Assembly (NCBI RefSeq): GCF_023073355.1
Contig: NZ_JADPJI010000011.1
Coordinates: forward strand, 62,001-126,000
Direction of reading: 5' to 3'
Origin: Bradyrhizobium sp. 199
GTDB taxonomy: Bacteria > Pseudomonadota > Alphaproteobacteria > Rhizobiales > Xanthobacteraceae
DNA length: 64,000 nt
Shown: positions 16,430-25,810 of the stretch, in pieces
Layout: each line of letters begins with the position of its first letter
Numbering within the stretch: the stretch's first letter is position 1
Translations under genes and position numbers: made by a program
Notes under the pieces: model-generated
The model's database searches: none
Seen by the model: the letters and a program-made list of their open reading frames with translations, nothing else
What the model was told of the DNA's origin: nothing

Positions 16430-17950
16430 ATGGCCGAAAAACCCAAAAAACCCCAGAAACTGAAGGCGCGCCTGCCGCGCGGGCTCGAGGATCGCGATCC
16501 CGCCGCGATCCGGGCGACGCGCGAGATGGTCGAAAAAATCCGCGCCGTCTACGAACTCTACGGCTTCGAGCCCGTGGAAACGCCGGCGATGGAATATACC
16601 GATGCGCTCGGCAAGTTCCTGCCCGACCAGGATCGTCCGAACGAGGGCGTGTTCTCGTTCCAGGACGACGACGAGCAGTGGATCAGCTTGCGCTACGATT
16701 TGACCGCGCCGCTCGCGCGCTACGTCGGCGAGCGATACGGCACCGACGCTCTGGTCCTGCCCTACCGCAGCTACCGCGTCGGCTACGTCTTCCGCAACGA
16801 AAAGCCCGGCCCCGGCCGCTTCCGCCAGTTCATGCAGTTCGATGCGGACACGGTGGGATCGGCGACGCCGGCGGCGGATGCAGAGATATGCATGATGGCC
16901 GCCGACACGATGGAGGCGCTGGGCATCGCGCGCGGCCAGTACGTCGTGAAGGTGAACAACCGAAAAGTGCTCGACGGCGTGCTCGAAGCCATCGGGCTCG
17001 CGGGCGAGGCGAACGCGGCGCGCCGGCTGACCGTGCTGCGCGCGATCGACAAGCTCGACAAGTTTTCCGCTGATGAAGTGCGCAAGCTGCTCGGTCCTGG
17101 ACGATGGGACGGCGGCGAAGAAGGCAAGGGCGACTTCACGAAGGGCGCCAATTTGAGCGCTGCGGAGGCCGACGTCGTTCTCGCCATCACCAAACCGCGC
17201 GCGGATTGGAAAGAGGCCATTTCCGCCGCAGAAGCCTACCTCGCCAAGAGCGAGATCGGTCAGGCCGGCGTGAGCGAGCTGGAAGAGATCGCCAAGCTTG
17301 TCACGGCCTCCGGTTACGGTGCGGACCGCATCAAGATCGATCCGTCCGTCGTGCGCGGCCTCGAATATTATACCGGCCCCGTCTACGAGGTCGAACTCCT
17401 GCTCGAAACCAAGGATGAAAAGGGCCGCCCGGTGCGCTTCGGCTCGGTCGGCGGCGGTGGTCGGTATGATGGCCTCGTCTCGCGCTTCCGCGGCGAGCCG
17501 GTGCCGGCGACCGGTTTCTCGATCGGTGTGTCGCGCTTGCAGGCTGCGCTGACGCTGCTCGGCAAGCTCGACACGCGGCCCGAATTCGGCCCCGTCGTCG
17601 TCACCGTGTTCGACCGCGACCGCGTCGCCGACTATCAGAAGATGGTGGCAAGCTTGCGCACCGCCGGCATCCGCGCCGAGCTCTATCTCGGCAATCCCAA
17701 GAACATGGGCAACCAGCTCAAATATGCCGACCGCCGCAACAGCCCCTGCGTGATCATCCAGGGCTCGGATGAAAAAGCGCGCGGTGAGCTGCAGATCAAG
17801 GATCTGATCGAAGGCGCCAAAGCGGCTGCCGCGATCGCCTCAAACCAGGAATGGCGCGAGAGCCGCCCGGCGCAGTTCTCCTGCAGCGAAGCCGAACTCG
17901 TCGCCAAGGTGCGCGAGGTGCTGGCGCGCCATGACGTAAAGTGGGGATAG
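16430..17950 (+). CDS. hisS: Histidyl-tRNA synthetase
   Basis: A class II aminoacyl-tRNA synthetase charging tRNA-His. The 506-residue protein has motif 2 in FRNEKPGPGRFRQF, the histidine-A loop RGLEYYTGPVYE, and the GGGGRYDGL segment with motif 3 nearby. The C-terminal anticodon-binding domain begins near residue 385 (PVVVTVFD). An insertion of about 60 residues near 210-270 (GPGRWDGGEEGKGDFT region) makes it longer than the E. coli enzyme (424) and is usual in this clade. It appears monocistronic. Confidence 0.96.
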   Translation: MAEKPKKPQKLKARLPRGLEDRDPAAIRATREMVEKIRAVYELYGFEPVETPAMEYTDALGKFLPDQDRPNEGVFSFQDDDEQWISLRYDLTAPLARYVGERYGTDALVLPYRSYRVGYVFRNEKPGPGRFRQFMQFDADTVGSATPAADAEICMMAADTMEALGIARGQYVVKVNNRKVLDGVLEAIGLAGEANAARRLTVLRAIDKLDKFSADEVRKLLGPGRWDGGEEGKGDFTKGANLSAAEADVVLAITKPRADWKEAISAAEAYLAKSEIGQAGVSELEEIAKLVTASGYGADRIKIDPSVVRGLEYYTGPVYEVELLLETKDEKGRPVRFGSVGGGGRYDGLVSRFRGEPVPATGFSIGVSRLQAALTLLGKLDTRPEFGPVVVTVFDRDRVADYQKMVASLRTAGIRAELYLGNPKNMGNQLKYADRRNSPCVIIQGSDEKARGELQIKDLIEGAKAAAAIASNQEWRESRPAQFSCSEAELVAKVREVLARHDVKWG

Positions 17951-17969
17951 CCATTCCGCCAGGCCGTCT

Positions 17970-17990
17970 TGCCCGGGCTTGTCCCGGGCA
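17970..17990. repeat. Short hairpin repeat after hisS
   Basis: TGCCCGGG and CCCGGGCA arms around CTTGT form a perfect 8-base hairpin 20 bases after the hisS stop. No T-run follows, so it is probably one more copy of a dispersed repeat and not a classical terminator. Confidence 0.5.
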
Positions 17991-18050
17991 TCCACGTCTT
18001 GTTTGATGGCGACCGTCAATGGCCGGTGTTCGGCCGCAAGGGAGAGAAAA

Positions 18051-18254
18051 ATGCCTGAGATCACCGTCAGCATGGCTGAAGGCCGCACCGACGAACAGAA
18101 GGCCGGCATGATGCGCGACATCACCCAGGCGCTGGTGAAGAATCTCGGCGTCGACGCCGATGCCGTCGTCATCCAGATCAACGAAGCCCCGCTTCGCCAC
18201 AAGATGAAGGGCGGCAAGACCTTTGTGGAGCGCGCGGCGGCTGCGAAGAAGTGA
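18051..18254 (+). CDS. 4-oxalocrotonate tautomerase family protein
   Basis: A 67-residue protein starting Met-Pro; removal of the methionine exposes the N-terminal proline that acts as general base in this superfamily. PEITVSMAEGRTDEQK matches the beta-alpha-beta fold start, and MKGGKTF near the end matches small tautomerases of the DmpI/YdcE kind. The substrate cannot be told from sequence. A GGGAGAGAAAA ribosome site precedes the ATG. No degradative genes lie beside it. Confidence 0.85.
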   Translation: MPEITVSMAEGRTDEQKAGMMRDITQALVKNLGVDADAVVIQINEAPLRHKMKGGKTFVERAAAAKK

Positions 18255-18262
18255 CGCGATAG

Positions 18263-18374
18263 CGTCATTCCGGGGCAGCCCGTCAGGGCTGAACCACAAT
18301 GCGCAACTGCGCATTGGGGAATCTCGATCGACAACCTCTGGATTCCGGGTTCGCGCTTGGCGCGCCCCGGAATG
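18263..18374. repeat. Dispersed intergenic repeat, CGTCATTCCGGG family
   Basis: CGTCATTCCGGGG at the start and CCCCGGAATGACG at the end are inverted 13-base termini. Internal GGGGAATCTCGAT and CTGGATTCCGGG blocks match the copy at 9543-9670. Confidence 0.75.
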
Positions 18375-18387
18375 ACGAGCAAACATC

Positions 18388-18783
18388 ATGGACGCACGTG
18401 ACTTCATCACGATCGGCATGAGCGCCGAGCGCGCGCTGGTGGTCCCAGTGGATCGCACGGTCGGGCATTTCGTGTCCGGCATGCCGATGGTCTATGCGAC
18501 GCCGATGATGATTCTGGAAATGGAGATGACGTCGGGCGATGCGATTCGTGCGGCGCTTCAGCCCGGCTGGGTCACCGTCGGCACCGAGGTCGATATCCGC
18601 CATCTTGCAGCCGCCCTCGTCGGCGCGACGGTGCGGACCACGGCGAAGGTGGTCGCGGTCGAACGCCGTGTCATCCGCTTCGAGGTCGAGGCGTTCGAGG
18701 GCACGCGCAAGCTCGGCGAAGGCCGCCACGCGCGCGGGCTCGTCAATGTAGCGATGTTCAACAAGCGGCTGGGGACGACGTAG
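18388..18783 (+). CDS. Thioesterase family (hotdog fold, FlK-like) protein
   Basis: The 131-residue protein reads as a single hotdog domain: an N-terminal GHFVSGMPMVYATPMMILEMEMTS helix region, then GWVTVGTEVDIRHLA and a central strand set with TARVV-like VRTTAKVVAVERRVIRFEVEAF. This pattern fits FlK-type thioesterases and acyl-CoA hotdog proteins. The natural substrate is unknown. It follows a dispersed repeat and is transcribed alone, convergent with proC. Confidence 0.8.
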   Translation: MDARDFITIGMSAERALVVPVDRTVGHFVSGMPMVYATPMMILEMEMTSGDAIRAALQPGWVTVGTEVDIRHLAAALVGATVRTTAKVVAVERRVIRFEVEAFEGTRKLGEGRHARGLVNVAMFNKRLGTT

Positions 18784-18798
18784 CAGCCGCTTGCTCTG

Positions 18799-18904
18799 CC
18801 CTCATCCTGAGGAGACCGCGCAGCGGTCGTCTCGAAGGATCGCCACAGGCGAGAGCCGGGCCTGCATGGTTCGAGACGGCCCTTCGCGCTCCTCACCATG
18901 AGGG
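18799..18904. repeat. Dispersed intergenic repeat, CCTCATCCTGAGG family
   Basis: CCCTCATCCTGAGGAG at the start and CTCACCATGAGGGG at the end, with CGTCTCGAAGGAT in the middle. A shorter relative is at 21676-21720. It lies between the convergent thioesterase and proC genes. Confidence 0.7.
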
Positions 18905-18914
18905 GATAGCTTCC

Positions 18915-19739
18915 TTACTTCGCCAATTCCTGCGACCGCTTCGTCGCTGCCGCGATCGTGCGGATCATGAGATCGCGCAGCCCGGATTCATCCATCAGCA
19001 CGCCGAGCGCCGCGGCCGTGGTGCCGCCGGGTGAGGTGACGTTCTGGCGCAGCGTGCCGGCCGGCAGCTCCGATTGGTGCAGCAGCTCACCGGAGCCGGC
19101 GACGGTTTCGCGCGCAAGCTTCGTTGCCAGCGCCTCGGGCAGCCCGGCCTCGATGCCGGCGCGGGCGAGCTCCTCGGCGAGCAGGAACACATAGGCCGGT
19201 CCCGATCCGGACACGGCCGTCACCGCGTCCATCAGGCTTTCATCGTCGACCCATTCGACCGAGCCGGTGGCGCGCAGCAGTGCATCGGCCACCGCACGTT
19301 GCGCGGTGCTGACGGTTTTTGCCGCGACCGCAACGGTGATGCCGCGGCCGATCGCGGCCGGCGTGTTCGGCATCGCGCGCACCACGGCGCCGCCGCAGAC
19401 ATCCTGGAGCGACGCGATCGTGGTTCCCGCCATGATCGAGACCACCGAGGTCTTGTCGGAGACGAACGCCTTCAATTTGGCGCCGGCCTCGCGGAACATC
19501 TGCGGCTTCACCGCGACGACCAGCGTCTCGACCGGGCCGGCCGCTTTTACGTCCGGATTGAGCGTAACGCCCTTGGCGGCAAGCGCGGTGATATCAGGCG
19601 AGATGAACGGATCGATCACGGCGATGCGGCGCGGGTCGAGCCCGCCCGTAAGCCATCCGGTCAGCATCGCACCGCCCATTTTGCCGGCGCCGGCGAGCAG
19701 GATGGTGCCGGTGACATTTTGGAGGGTATTGTTCGCCAT
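18915..19739 (-). CDS. proC: Pyrroline-5-carboxylate reductase
   Basis: ProC reduces 1-pyrroline-5-carboxylate to proline with NAD(P)H, the last step of proline synthesis. The 274-residue protein shows the Rossmann motif LLAGAGKMGGAM near residue 12, the AMPNTPAAIGRG segment, and the family signature SGSGPAYVFLLAEEL. A much longer open frame extends upstream to 20141, but it runs through noncoding repeat sequence. The ATG at 19739 gives the normal length. The upstream same-strand neighbour is the ybjN-like gene. Confidence 0.96.
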   Translation of the reverse strand: MANNTLQNVTGTILLAGAGKMGGAMLTGWLTGGLDPRRIAVIDPFISPDITALAAKGVTLNPDVKAAGPVETLVVAVKPQMFREAGAKLKAFVSDKTSVVSIMAGTTIASLQDVCGGAVVRAMPNTPAAIGRGITVAVAAKTVSTAQRAVADALLRATGSVEWVDDESLMDAVTAVSGSGPAYVFLLAEELARAGIEAGLPEALATKLARETVAGSGELLHQSELPAGTLRQNVTSPGGTTAAALGVLMDESGLRDLMIRTIAAATKRSQELAK

Positions 19740-19763
19740 CGCTGCCGCCACAAGCTCGCTGTC

Positions 19764-19783
19764 GTCCCCGCGAAGGCGGGGAC
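19764..19783. repeat. Short hairpin repeat, GTCCCCGC family
   Basis: GTCCCCGC and GCGGGGAC arms around GAAG form a perfect 8-base hairpin between the ybjN-like gene and proC. This motif is common as an intergenic repeat in Bradyrhizobium. Confidence 0.5.
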
Positions 19784-19909
19784 TCCCGCGCGAGCGCTCG
19801 CTCGTCGCGTTACTACAGGCGGTTCTAGTGGATGGCGGTGTTGGCAACAAGCCGCGTGCACGAGATGAATCACGCGATATGCGGGACGACGCTGGAGAGA
19901 AGCGATTCC

Positions 19910-20410
19910 CTACGCCTCTCCCACCGTGTCGAACATCGCCGCGTCCATCGCCTCGGTCGTGGTCTTGCCGGCCCACACCACGAATTGGAACGCCGGGAAG
20001 TAGCGCTCGCAGGCGTGGATGGCGCCGGCGAGCATGGCTTCGCATTGTCCGGTGGAGGCGGTGAGGCCGCCCGGCAGCACCAGCGCCTGGCGGTGCATGA
20101 CCATGCCGGTGGTGGTCCACAGGTCGAAATGGCCGACCCACAGCTGCTCATTCACGGCGGCGACGAGCCGCTGCACCTCGCTGCGGCGCGCAACTGGAAT
20201 CTTCATGTCGAAGGCGCAGGCCAGATGCAGCGCCTCGATCTCGCCCATCCAGGTGAAGGAGAGCTGGTAGTCGGTCCATTGTCCCTTCGAGACAATCGTG
20301 AGTTCGTCTTCGCCGGAGCGTTCGAACGGCCAGTTGTTGCTGGCAGCGATATCCTCGACCACCGCGAGCGGATGGCTTTTGGAATCGATAGTGCCTTCGA
20401 GCAGGGACAT
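19910..20410 (-). CDS. YbjN domain-containing protein
   Basis: The 166-residue protein matches the alphaproteobacterial YbjN family: LAVVEDIAASNNWPFERSGEDELTI at the start and a central TDYQLSFTWMGEIEALHLACAFDMKIP. The fold resembles type III secretion chaperones, and the E. coli protein affects stress and motility phenotypes. The biochemical role is unknown. I chose the ATG at 20410 (MSLLEG), where family similarity begins. It is upstream of proC on the same strand, with 170 bases between them. Confidence 0.85.
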   Translation of the reverse strand: MSLLEGTIDSKSHPLAVVEDIAASNNWPFERSGEDELTIVSKGQWTDYQLSFTWMGEIEALHLACAFDMKIPVARRSEVQRLVAAVNEQLWVGHFDLWTTTGMVMHRQALVLPGGLTASTGQCEAMLAGAIHACERYFPAFQFVVWAGKTTTEAMDAAMFDTVGEA

Positions 20411-20865
20411 GCCGTCTCGACCTCTTGCCTTTTTGTTGTCTTTGATACGCACGCGGCTGGCCCGGCGAACTCCCTCAACGTCGCGAGCGATCTCCTCGGA
20501 AGCGCTGCTGCGATCCCTTGGTGTCGCTCTTGCGATCCCCTTGGATCGGCGCGGGCCTGTCGCGGATCAAGTGATGTGATTTGCGGAATCTGCGCAACCG
20601 GGTCCCGAGTCCGTCCACAAGCCAGGACTCGGTCGTCCACAGCTCATCTCCGCCACAATTCTTAACGCCGGACCTCCCAATCCGGAGGGAGGAGAACAAA
20701 CCGGAATCGGATCCAGGGGAGGGGCGCCCAATCGTTAATTCCGTGCCGCGAGGGCCGCTCCCACGGCGATGGCATGGGACCATGCGATTTACCCATGCGG
20801 AACACGCTTGCCGCGACCGCGCGAGGGCTGCATATTTGCCGGCAGGCCGTTCATCCCGGACGGCC
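20411..20865. other. Intergenic region upstream of the FMN riboswitch
   Basis: The 455 bases between the ybjN-like start and the riboswitch contain no supported gene. A perfect inverted repeat CGAGTCC/GGACTCG (20606-20612 and 20625-20631) is visible, and GTCCACA occurs twice nearby. The region must carry the divergent promoters for ybjN and for the riboswitch transcript; I cannot place them confidently. Confidence 0.45.
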
Positions 20866-20868
20866 GAT

Positions 20869-21020
20869 GTTCTCAGGGCGGGGTGAAAGTCCCCACCGGC
20901 GGTAAGGGCCGAAAGGCTCAGAGCCCGCGAGCGCCTTCCGCGAGGGTTATCCCGAACGGAAGGGTCAGCAGATTCGGTGCAACTCCGAAGCCGACGGTTA
21001 AAGTCCGGATGAAAGAGAAC
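20869..21020 (+). promoter_or_regulatory. FMN riboswitch (RFN element)
   Basis: The closing stem is GTTCTC (20869-20874) with GAGAAC (21015-21020). Inside are the invariant RFN blocks GGGCGGGGTGAAAGTCCCC, ACCGGCGGTAA, AGCCCGCGAGCG, GGTCAGCAGATTCGGTG and CCGACGGTTAAAGTCCGGATG. The aptamer binds flavin mononucleotide and lowers expression of riboflavin genes. It ends 81 bases before the lumazine synthase ATG. A short hairpin CGCATC/GATGCG with a GCAA loop (21034-21049) follows but has no U-run, so control of translation is likelier than termination. Confidence 0.97.
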
Positions 21021-21101
21021 GGTCGGTGGCGGACGCATCGCAAGATGCGGCTGTTTGTCGTTCCGTGTGCCCTGATTCTGGTCCTTAAACCGAGGAAAGC
21101 C

Positions 21102-21659
21102 ATGAATCAGATGTTGCAAGATCCCCAAGCCGAAACGTCCGAAGTGACCCAACCGCCGGTTCCGCAGGGGCCGGCAACCGAGCACCCGCGCTTCGCAAAG
21201 CCGCAGCGGGTGGCCTTCGTGCAGGCCTGCTGGCACCGCGACGTGGTCGAGGAAGCCCGCATTGCCTTTGTGAGAGAGGCCGAGGCGCGGCACCTCACCC
21301 ATGTCGACGTGTTCGAGGTGCCGGGCTCGTTCGAAATCCCGCTGCACGCACAGGTCCTCGCCAAGACGCGGCGCTACACCGCGATCGTCGCGGCGGGCCT
21401 CGTCGTCGACGGCGGCATCTACCGCCACGAGTTCGTCGCCGATACTGTGATCAAGGCGCTGATGGAGGTGCAGCTCCGCACCGAGGTGCCGGTGTTCTCA
21501 GCCGTGCTGACGCCGCAGCAATTCCACGAGACCGAGGTGCATTACGACTTCTTCCGCAAGCATTTTGCGATCAAGGGTGTCGAGGTCGCCGAGGCCTGCG
21601 CCAACACACTGCATGGTCTTGAGCGATTGCGCGGCCAGGTCGCCGCGGGAATCGTGTAA
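21102..21659 (+). CDS. ribH: 6,7-dimethyl-8-ribityllumazine synthase, RibH2 type
   Basis: Lumazine synthase condenses 5-amino-6-ribitylaminouracil with 3,4-dihydroxy-2-butanone 4-phosphate, the penultimate step of riboflavin synthesis. The 185-residue protein has VPGSFEIPLHAQ and a divergent GGIYRHEFVADTVIKALM where the usual enzyme has GxTxHFE. It also has an N-terminal extension of about 35 residues. These traits, with a solitary gene under an FMN riboswitch, fit the RibH2 (type II, decameric) enzyme of Brucella and Mesorhizobium. A second, housekeeping ribH would be expected elsewhere. A GAGGAAAG site precedes the ATG. Confidence 0.92.
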   Translation: MNQMLQDPQAETSEVTQPPVPQGPATEHPRFAKPQRVAFVQACWHRDVVEEARIAFVREAEARHLTHVDVFEVPGSFEIPLHAQVLAKTRRYTAIVAAGLVVDGGIYRHEFVADTVIKALMEVQLRTEVPVFSAVLTPQQFHETEVHYDFFRKHFAIKGVEVAEACANTLHGLERLRGQVAAGIV

Positions 21660-21675
21660 CGCAGCGCAACGACCA

Positions 21676-21720
21676 TCCCTCATCCCAGGGAGCGCGAAGC
21701 GCGTCTCGAAGGATGAGGGA
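21676..21720. repeat. Short dispersed repeat, CCCTCATCC family
   Basis: CCCTCATCC...GGATGAGGG inverted ends enclose AGCGCGAAGCGCGTCTCGAA. It is a compact relative of 18799-18904 and separates convergent ribH and the ATP-grasp gene. Confidence 0.65.
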
Positions 21721-21738
21721 CGATCGCCGTGTTCGTCA

Positions 21739-22773
21739 TCACCCCAGCGACACCCCCGCCTTGGCGCGGCTGATCCCGAGGGTCAGGATGCGCTGAAGGA
21801 GGTCCGGATATTTGAGCCCGGCATGTTGAGCCGCCGTGGCGAATTCCTGGCTCTTGGCGATTTCAGGGTTGGGATTTGCCTCGATGAAATACGGCGTGCC
21901 GTCGGCGGCGAGGCGAAAGTCGATGCGCGCATAGCCGTCGAGGCCGAGCACCCGGTAGATGCGTTTCGCGGCGTGCTGGATGCGCGCGGTGACGTCGGGC
22001 GCCAGATCCTTCGCAGGCCCGTCGACGATGCCGAGCTTCTCCTGATAGTCGGTGTCGTGCTTGGCTTTTTCGGTGGCGATGTGCCGTGAGGAGCGGCCGC
22101 CCATGCTGCCGAATTTCAACTCCCAGACCGGTAGAACGCGTAGGCGATTGTTGCCGAGCACGCCGACGTAAAGCTCTCGTCCCTCGATGAACTGCTCGGC
22201 AATGGCGGCGGATTCGACCCGCTCGTGGATGAAGGCAACCCGCTCCACCAGCTTCTCGTCGGTATCGACGATCGACGCTTGCGAGATGCCGAAGGACCCA
22301 TCCATGTTCAGGCTCTTGACGATCAGCGGCAGCGCAAGACGGGTCGGGCGCTTTACCTTGCGGCGCATCGGGAAGACCGCAAAAGCCGGCGCGGCAATCC
22401 GGCGGTGATGCACCAGCGTCTTGGACAAATCCTTGCCGCGCGCCAGGGTCAGGCCGCGCGGATTGCAGCCGGTATAAGGGACCTTCATCAGCTCGAGATA
22501 GCTTGCGATGTGCTGGTCAAAGGCGACGTTGTTGTGGAATTCCTCCAGCAACGTGAAAACCACGTGCGGCTTGAACTCCTCGATCGCCTCGCGCACCGGC
22601 TTGATTTCCTCCTGCGCGCCCAATGGGCGAACCTCATGGCCCGCCGCGCGCAAGGTGCTCACGACGTCGTATTCGGTTTTCCACGCGTTGATTTCCTGCG
22701 CGGTGTGTCCGTCGCTGGAGTCCGGCGGCACGAAGTCCGGATGCATGAGCACCAGAATGCGCAGACGTCTCAT
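21739..22773 (-). CDS. ATP-grasp ligase, D-alanine--D-alanine ligase-like, unknown substrate
   Basis: The 344-residue protein has the ATP-grasp fold: a pre-grasp N-terminus (LRILVLMHPDFVPP), the lysines of LARGKDLSKTL and LPLIVKSLNMDGSFGIS, and AEQFIEGRELYVGVLG. The metal-binding GYARIDFRL...PYFIEANPNPEI follows. It resembles D-Ala-D-Ala ligases but is divergent, and it sits outside any cell-wall cluster. The ATG at 22773 overlaps the upstream peptidase gene in an ATGA junction; another ATG at 22785 is possible. The strict coupling to a zinc peptidase suggests that it forms an amide bond on a peptide or amino acid that the peptidase processes. That role is an inference. Confidence 0.85.
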   Translation of the reverse strand: MRRLRILVLMHPDFVPPDSSDGHTAQEINAWKTEYDVVSTLRAAGHEVRPLGAQEEIKPVREAIEEFKPHVVFTLLEEFHNNVAFDQHIASYLELMKVPYTGCNPRGLTLARGKDLSKTLVHHRRIAAPAFAVFPMRRKVKRPTRLALPLIVKSLNMDGSFGISQASIVDTDEKLVERVAFIHERVESAAIAEQFIEGRELYVGVLGNNRLRVLPVWELKFGSMGGRSSRHIATEKAKHDTDYQEKLGIVDGPAKDLAPDVTARIQHAAKRIYRVLGLDGYARIDFRLAADGTPYFIEANPNPEIAKSQEFATAAQHAGLKYPDLLQRILTLGISRAKAGVSLG

Positions 22774-23798
22774 AGCGCGATCCATTTGCGCCGAGACGGG
22801 CCGAACATCGTGTGCATCGTCTTGGCAGTTACGAGGACGGTAAAATCGAGAACAAGCTTCGGTTCGGGACCGACGGCGCGCAGGTCCAGCTCGCGGCACC
22901 GAGAGATCATCTCATCGAGCACGGCATCGAGTGTAAGCTGATTCTCGCCCGTCCATCGCGCCACCAGCTGCCTGATATGGGCGCGGTGCCGCCGGATCAA
23001 GGCAGAAGCCGGCTTCGACCGGTGATGCCGCGGATCGGCCGAAAACAGCCGGGAGAGATCGCGGTCGTAGGTCTTCGGAGGTGTGAAGGCGTAGAACGCC
23101 TGCTTCTTCTTGTAGTGGTCTTCGAGCGTCTGGCTGAGCCGACCCAGCGTATCGACACGCTCCCGCGTGGTGATCAGCGGCCGCTTTCCCGCGATCTCGC
23201 CCATCAGCTCGTCGACATATTCGAGCTTCTTCAGTGCCGGCCAGCCGGCATATCGCGTCCGCCAGTTCGAGCGCGGCCGCAGCCACACCGCAAAGGTCTC
23301 GGCGAAATCCTCGTCGGGATGGCTCTGCGCATACCACAGCCGCAGATGCTGGACGTAACGCCTGCTGGCCGGATTGGGCCGGTAATAGCGTGGATAGTGT
23401 TTCGAGGACGGGCCGAACAGTTGCTGCCAGCGCCGGCGGCGCTGCAACTGGTAGCCGTGCTGGATCGCATGGCCCGCTTCGTGACGGAGGATGGCCATGC
23501 ACTCGCGCCAAGTTCCGCCCTCGACGTCGAACATCATCTTCTTCTCGAGCTTCATCAGGCGCGGATGAGCGAGATAGAACGGAATGGCGATGCCGGGAAC
23601 GCCGCCCGGACTGAACCATTCGCTCGACATCCACGTGTGCGGCCGCAGCCGGATATCCCGTTCTTCCAGCTCCTCATAGAGCGTGCTGACGCAGTCCTCG
23701 AGCCAGGTGCCTTCGACCGCAACCCTCAGGCTGCGGAGGCGTTGCTGGAGCAGCTGCTCATCCGACAGATTTTCCCAGGCAAATTTCCGGCGGGGCAT
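22770..23798 (-). CDS. Putative zinc-binding metallopeptidase (Peptidase_Mx-like)
   Basis: The 342-residue cytoplasmic protein has the zinc motif HEAGH (His106, Glu107, His110) and a downstream acidic segment HPDEDFAETFAVWL (160-173). A glutamate there is a plausible third zinc ligand, as in gluzincins. The arrangement resembles PF15887-type putative zinc peptidases, but I see no N-terminal CxxC zinc ribbon and no signal peptide. The C-terminal 120 residues are helical and basic. It is the first gene of a two-gene unit with the ATP-grasp ligase, overlapping it by four bases. The substrate is unknown. Confidence 0.8.
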   Translation of the reverse strand: MPRRKFAWENLSDEQLLQQRLRSLRVAVEGTWLEDCVSTLYEELEERDIRLRPHTWMSSEWFSPGGVPGIAIPFYLAHPRLMKLEKKMMFDVEGGTWRECMAILRHEAGHAIQHGYQLQRRRRWQQLFGPSSKHYPRYYRPNPASRRYVQHLRLWYAQSHPDEDFAETFAVWLRPRSNWRTRYAGWPALKKLEYVDELMGEIAGKRPLITTRERVDTLGRLSQTLEDHYKKKQAFYAFTPPKTYDRDLSRLFSADPRHHRSKPASALIRRHRAHIRQLVARWTGENQLTLDAVLDEMISRCRELDLRAVGPEPKLVLDFTVLVTAKTMHTMFGPSRRKWIAL

Positions 23799-23938
23799 CA
23801 GGCATCCAGATGGCAGAGCTGACTCGATATCCGGATGATGTCATGGGGCGGGGCTGGCAACAACCCGCCGCGTCGGTGTTGTAAGGGACGCAAAATGCGC
23901 GCGCTCCCTCGCGCCGCAAGCGAGGCGAGCTAGGAAAT

Positions 23939-24892
<954 letters not shown>

Positions 24893-25082
24893 GGACGCTT
24901 CCTCCCGCGCTTTGCTGGACACGACGTTCAACATCTCAGATCCCACTGGGAGCACGGTTACGACGGGCGAGGAAATATCAGGCGCGAGGCTGCAATGGCA
25001 ACCCGGGATGATACGTTTTCCCTCCGAATCCTGAATCGGGCCAACGGTTTGGACGCGACTAGAGGCCGTGGTTTAGCGGGGG

Positions 25083-25697
25083 TTATCGCTCGGCATAGCC
25101 GAGGGCTGAGGCCGGCATGTCCGGCGCGGGCGCAACGGGGATGACGCTCGCCACCGCCGGTCCCCGCAGGCCTGGAGCCGCGCCAGGTGCATCCGGGGTT
25201 CCGTTGATCATGTTGGAAAGGCCGCTGAATCCGGCCTGGGCGATCTTCCGGAGCACGAGGTCGTCGGCTGCCGCCCATGCATCCCGCCCAGCCCTCGTGG
25301 AGGTCGGTTCCTCGCCGGAGAGCCGTAGCGCGCGCTGCTGGTTGGCGTCGTAGACGTCCCAGACCCAGGCGATCACGGTCCTGCCGCGCACGATCTGGGC
25401 CGAGAGGTAGCTGCGCACGCGGTAGGCGGCCGTACCCTCGCGGGAGACGACGGACAGGCTCCGCAGCTTGGATTCGCTGTCGAGCACGCCGACCATGCGG
25501 TCGAACACTTGCGGTGGCGGGCCGTCGATGGATTCGAAGGCAACCGTAGCACCCGAGCCGGTGCTCGGCGCCATTGCGTAGGAGTTGGCGGCACCGCCGC
25601 CGCCGGCGCAGCCGCCAAGCGCGGTCGCAGCCGCCAGCAGCATGACCGCCGGCCAGCGCGAACCCGCGCGGCGCAGAAAAGATGACGCGTCCCTCAT
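25083..25697 (-). CDS. Putative lipoprotein of unknown function
   Basis: The 204-residue protein has a type II signal peptide with a lipobox ALGGC (Cys about residue 30), so it is probably lipid-anchored. After a glycine-rich linker comes a domain of about 120 residues (VAFESIDGPPPQVFDRMVGVL...RVRSYLSAQIVRGRTVIAWVWDVYD), which I do not recognise. A proline/alanine-rich C-terminal tail follows. It is on the same strand as prs and pgeF but separated by over 100 bases from each. Confidence 0.75.
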   Translation of the reverse strand: MRDASSFLRRAGSRWPAVMLLAAATALGGCAGGGGAANSYAMAPSTGSGATVAFESIDGPPPQVFDRMVGVLDSESKLRSLSVVSREGTAAYRVRSYLSAQIVRGRTVIAWVWDVYDANQQRALRLSGEEPTSTRAGRDAWAAADDLVLRKIAQAGFSGLSNMINGTPDAPGAAPGLRGPAVASVIPVAPAPDMPASALGYAER

Positions 25698-25810
25698 TAT
25701 GGAGGGCAGCGATATCGTTAAAATCGATTAAGGTCTAGGGCGGAGGCGACACAAGCCACAGTCATTGCGCCGCGGTGATCGCCCCGAAATGACACGGCGT
25801 TGGCGTTGTG

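Noticed and set aside
15757..17073. A 438-residue frame spanning ilvE and hisS
   Set aside because: Shadow in a different frame of both genes, running through the dispersed repeat.
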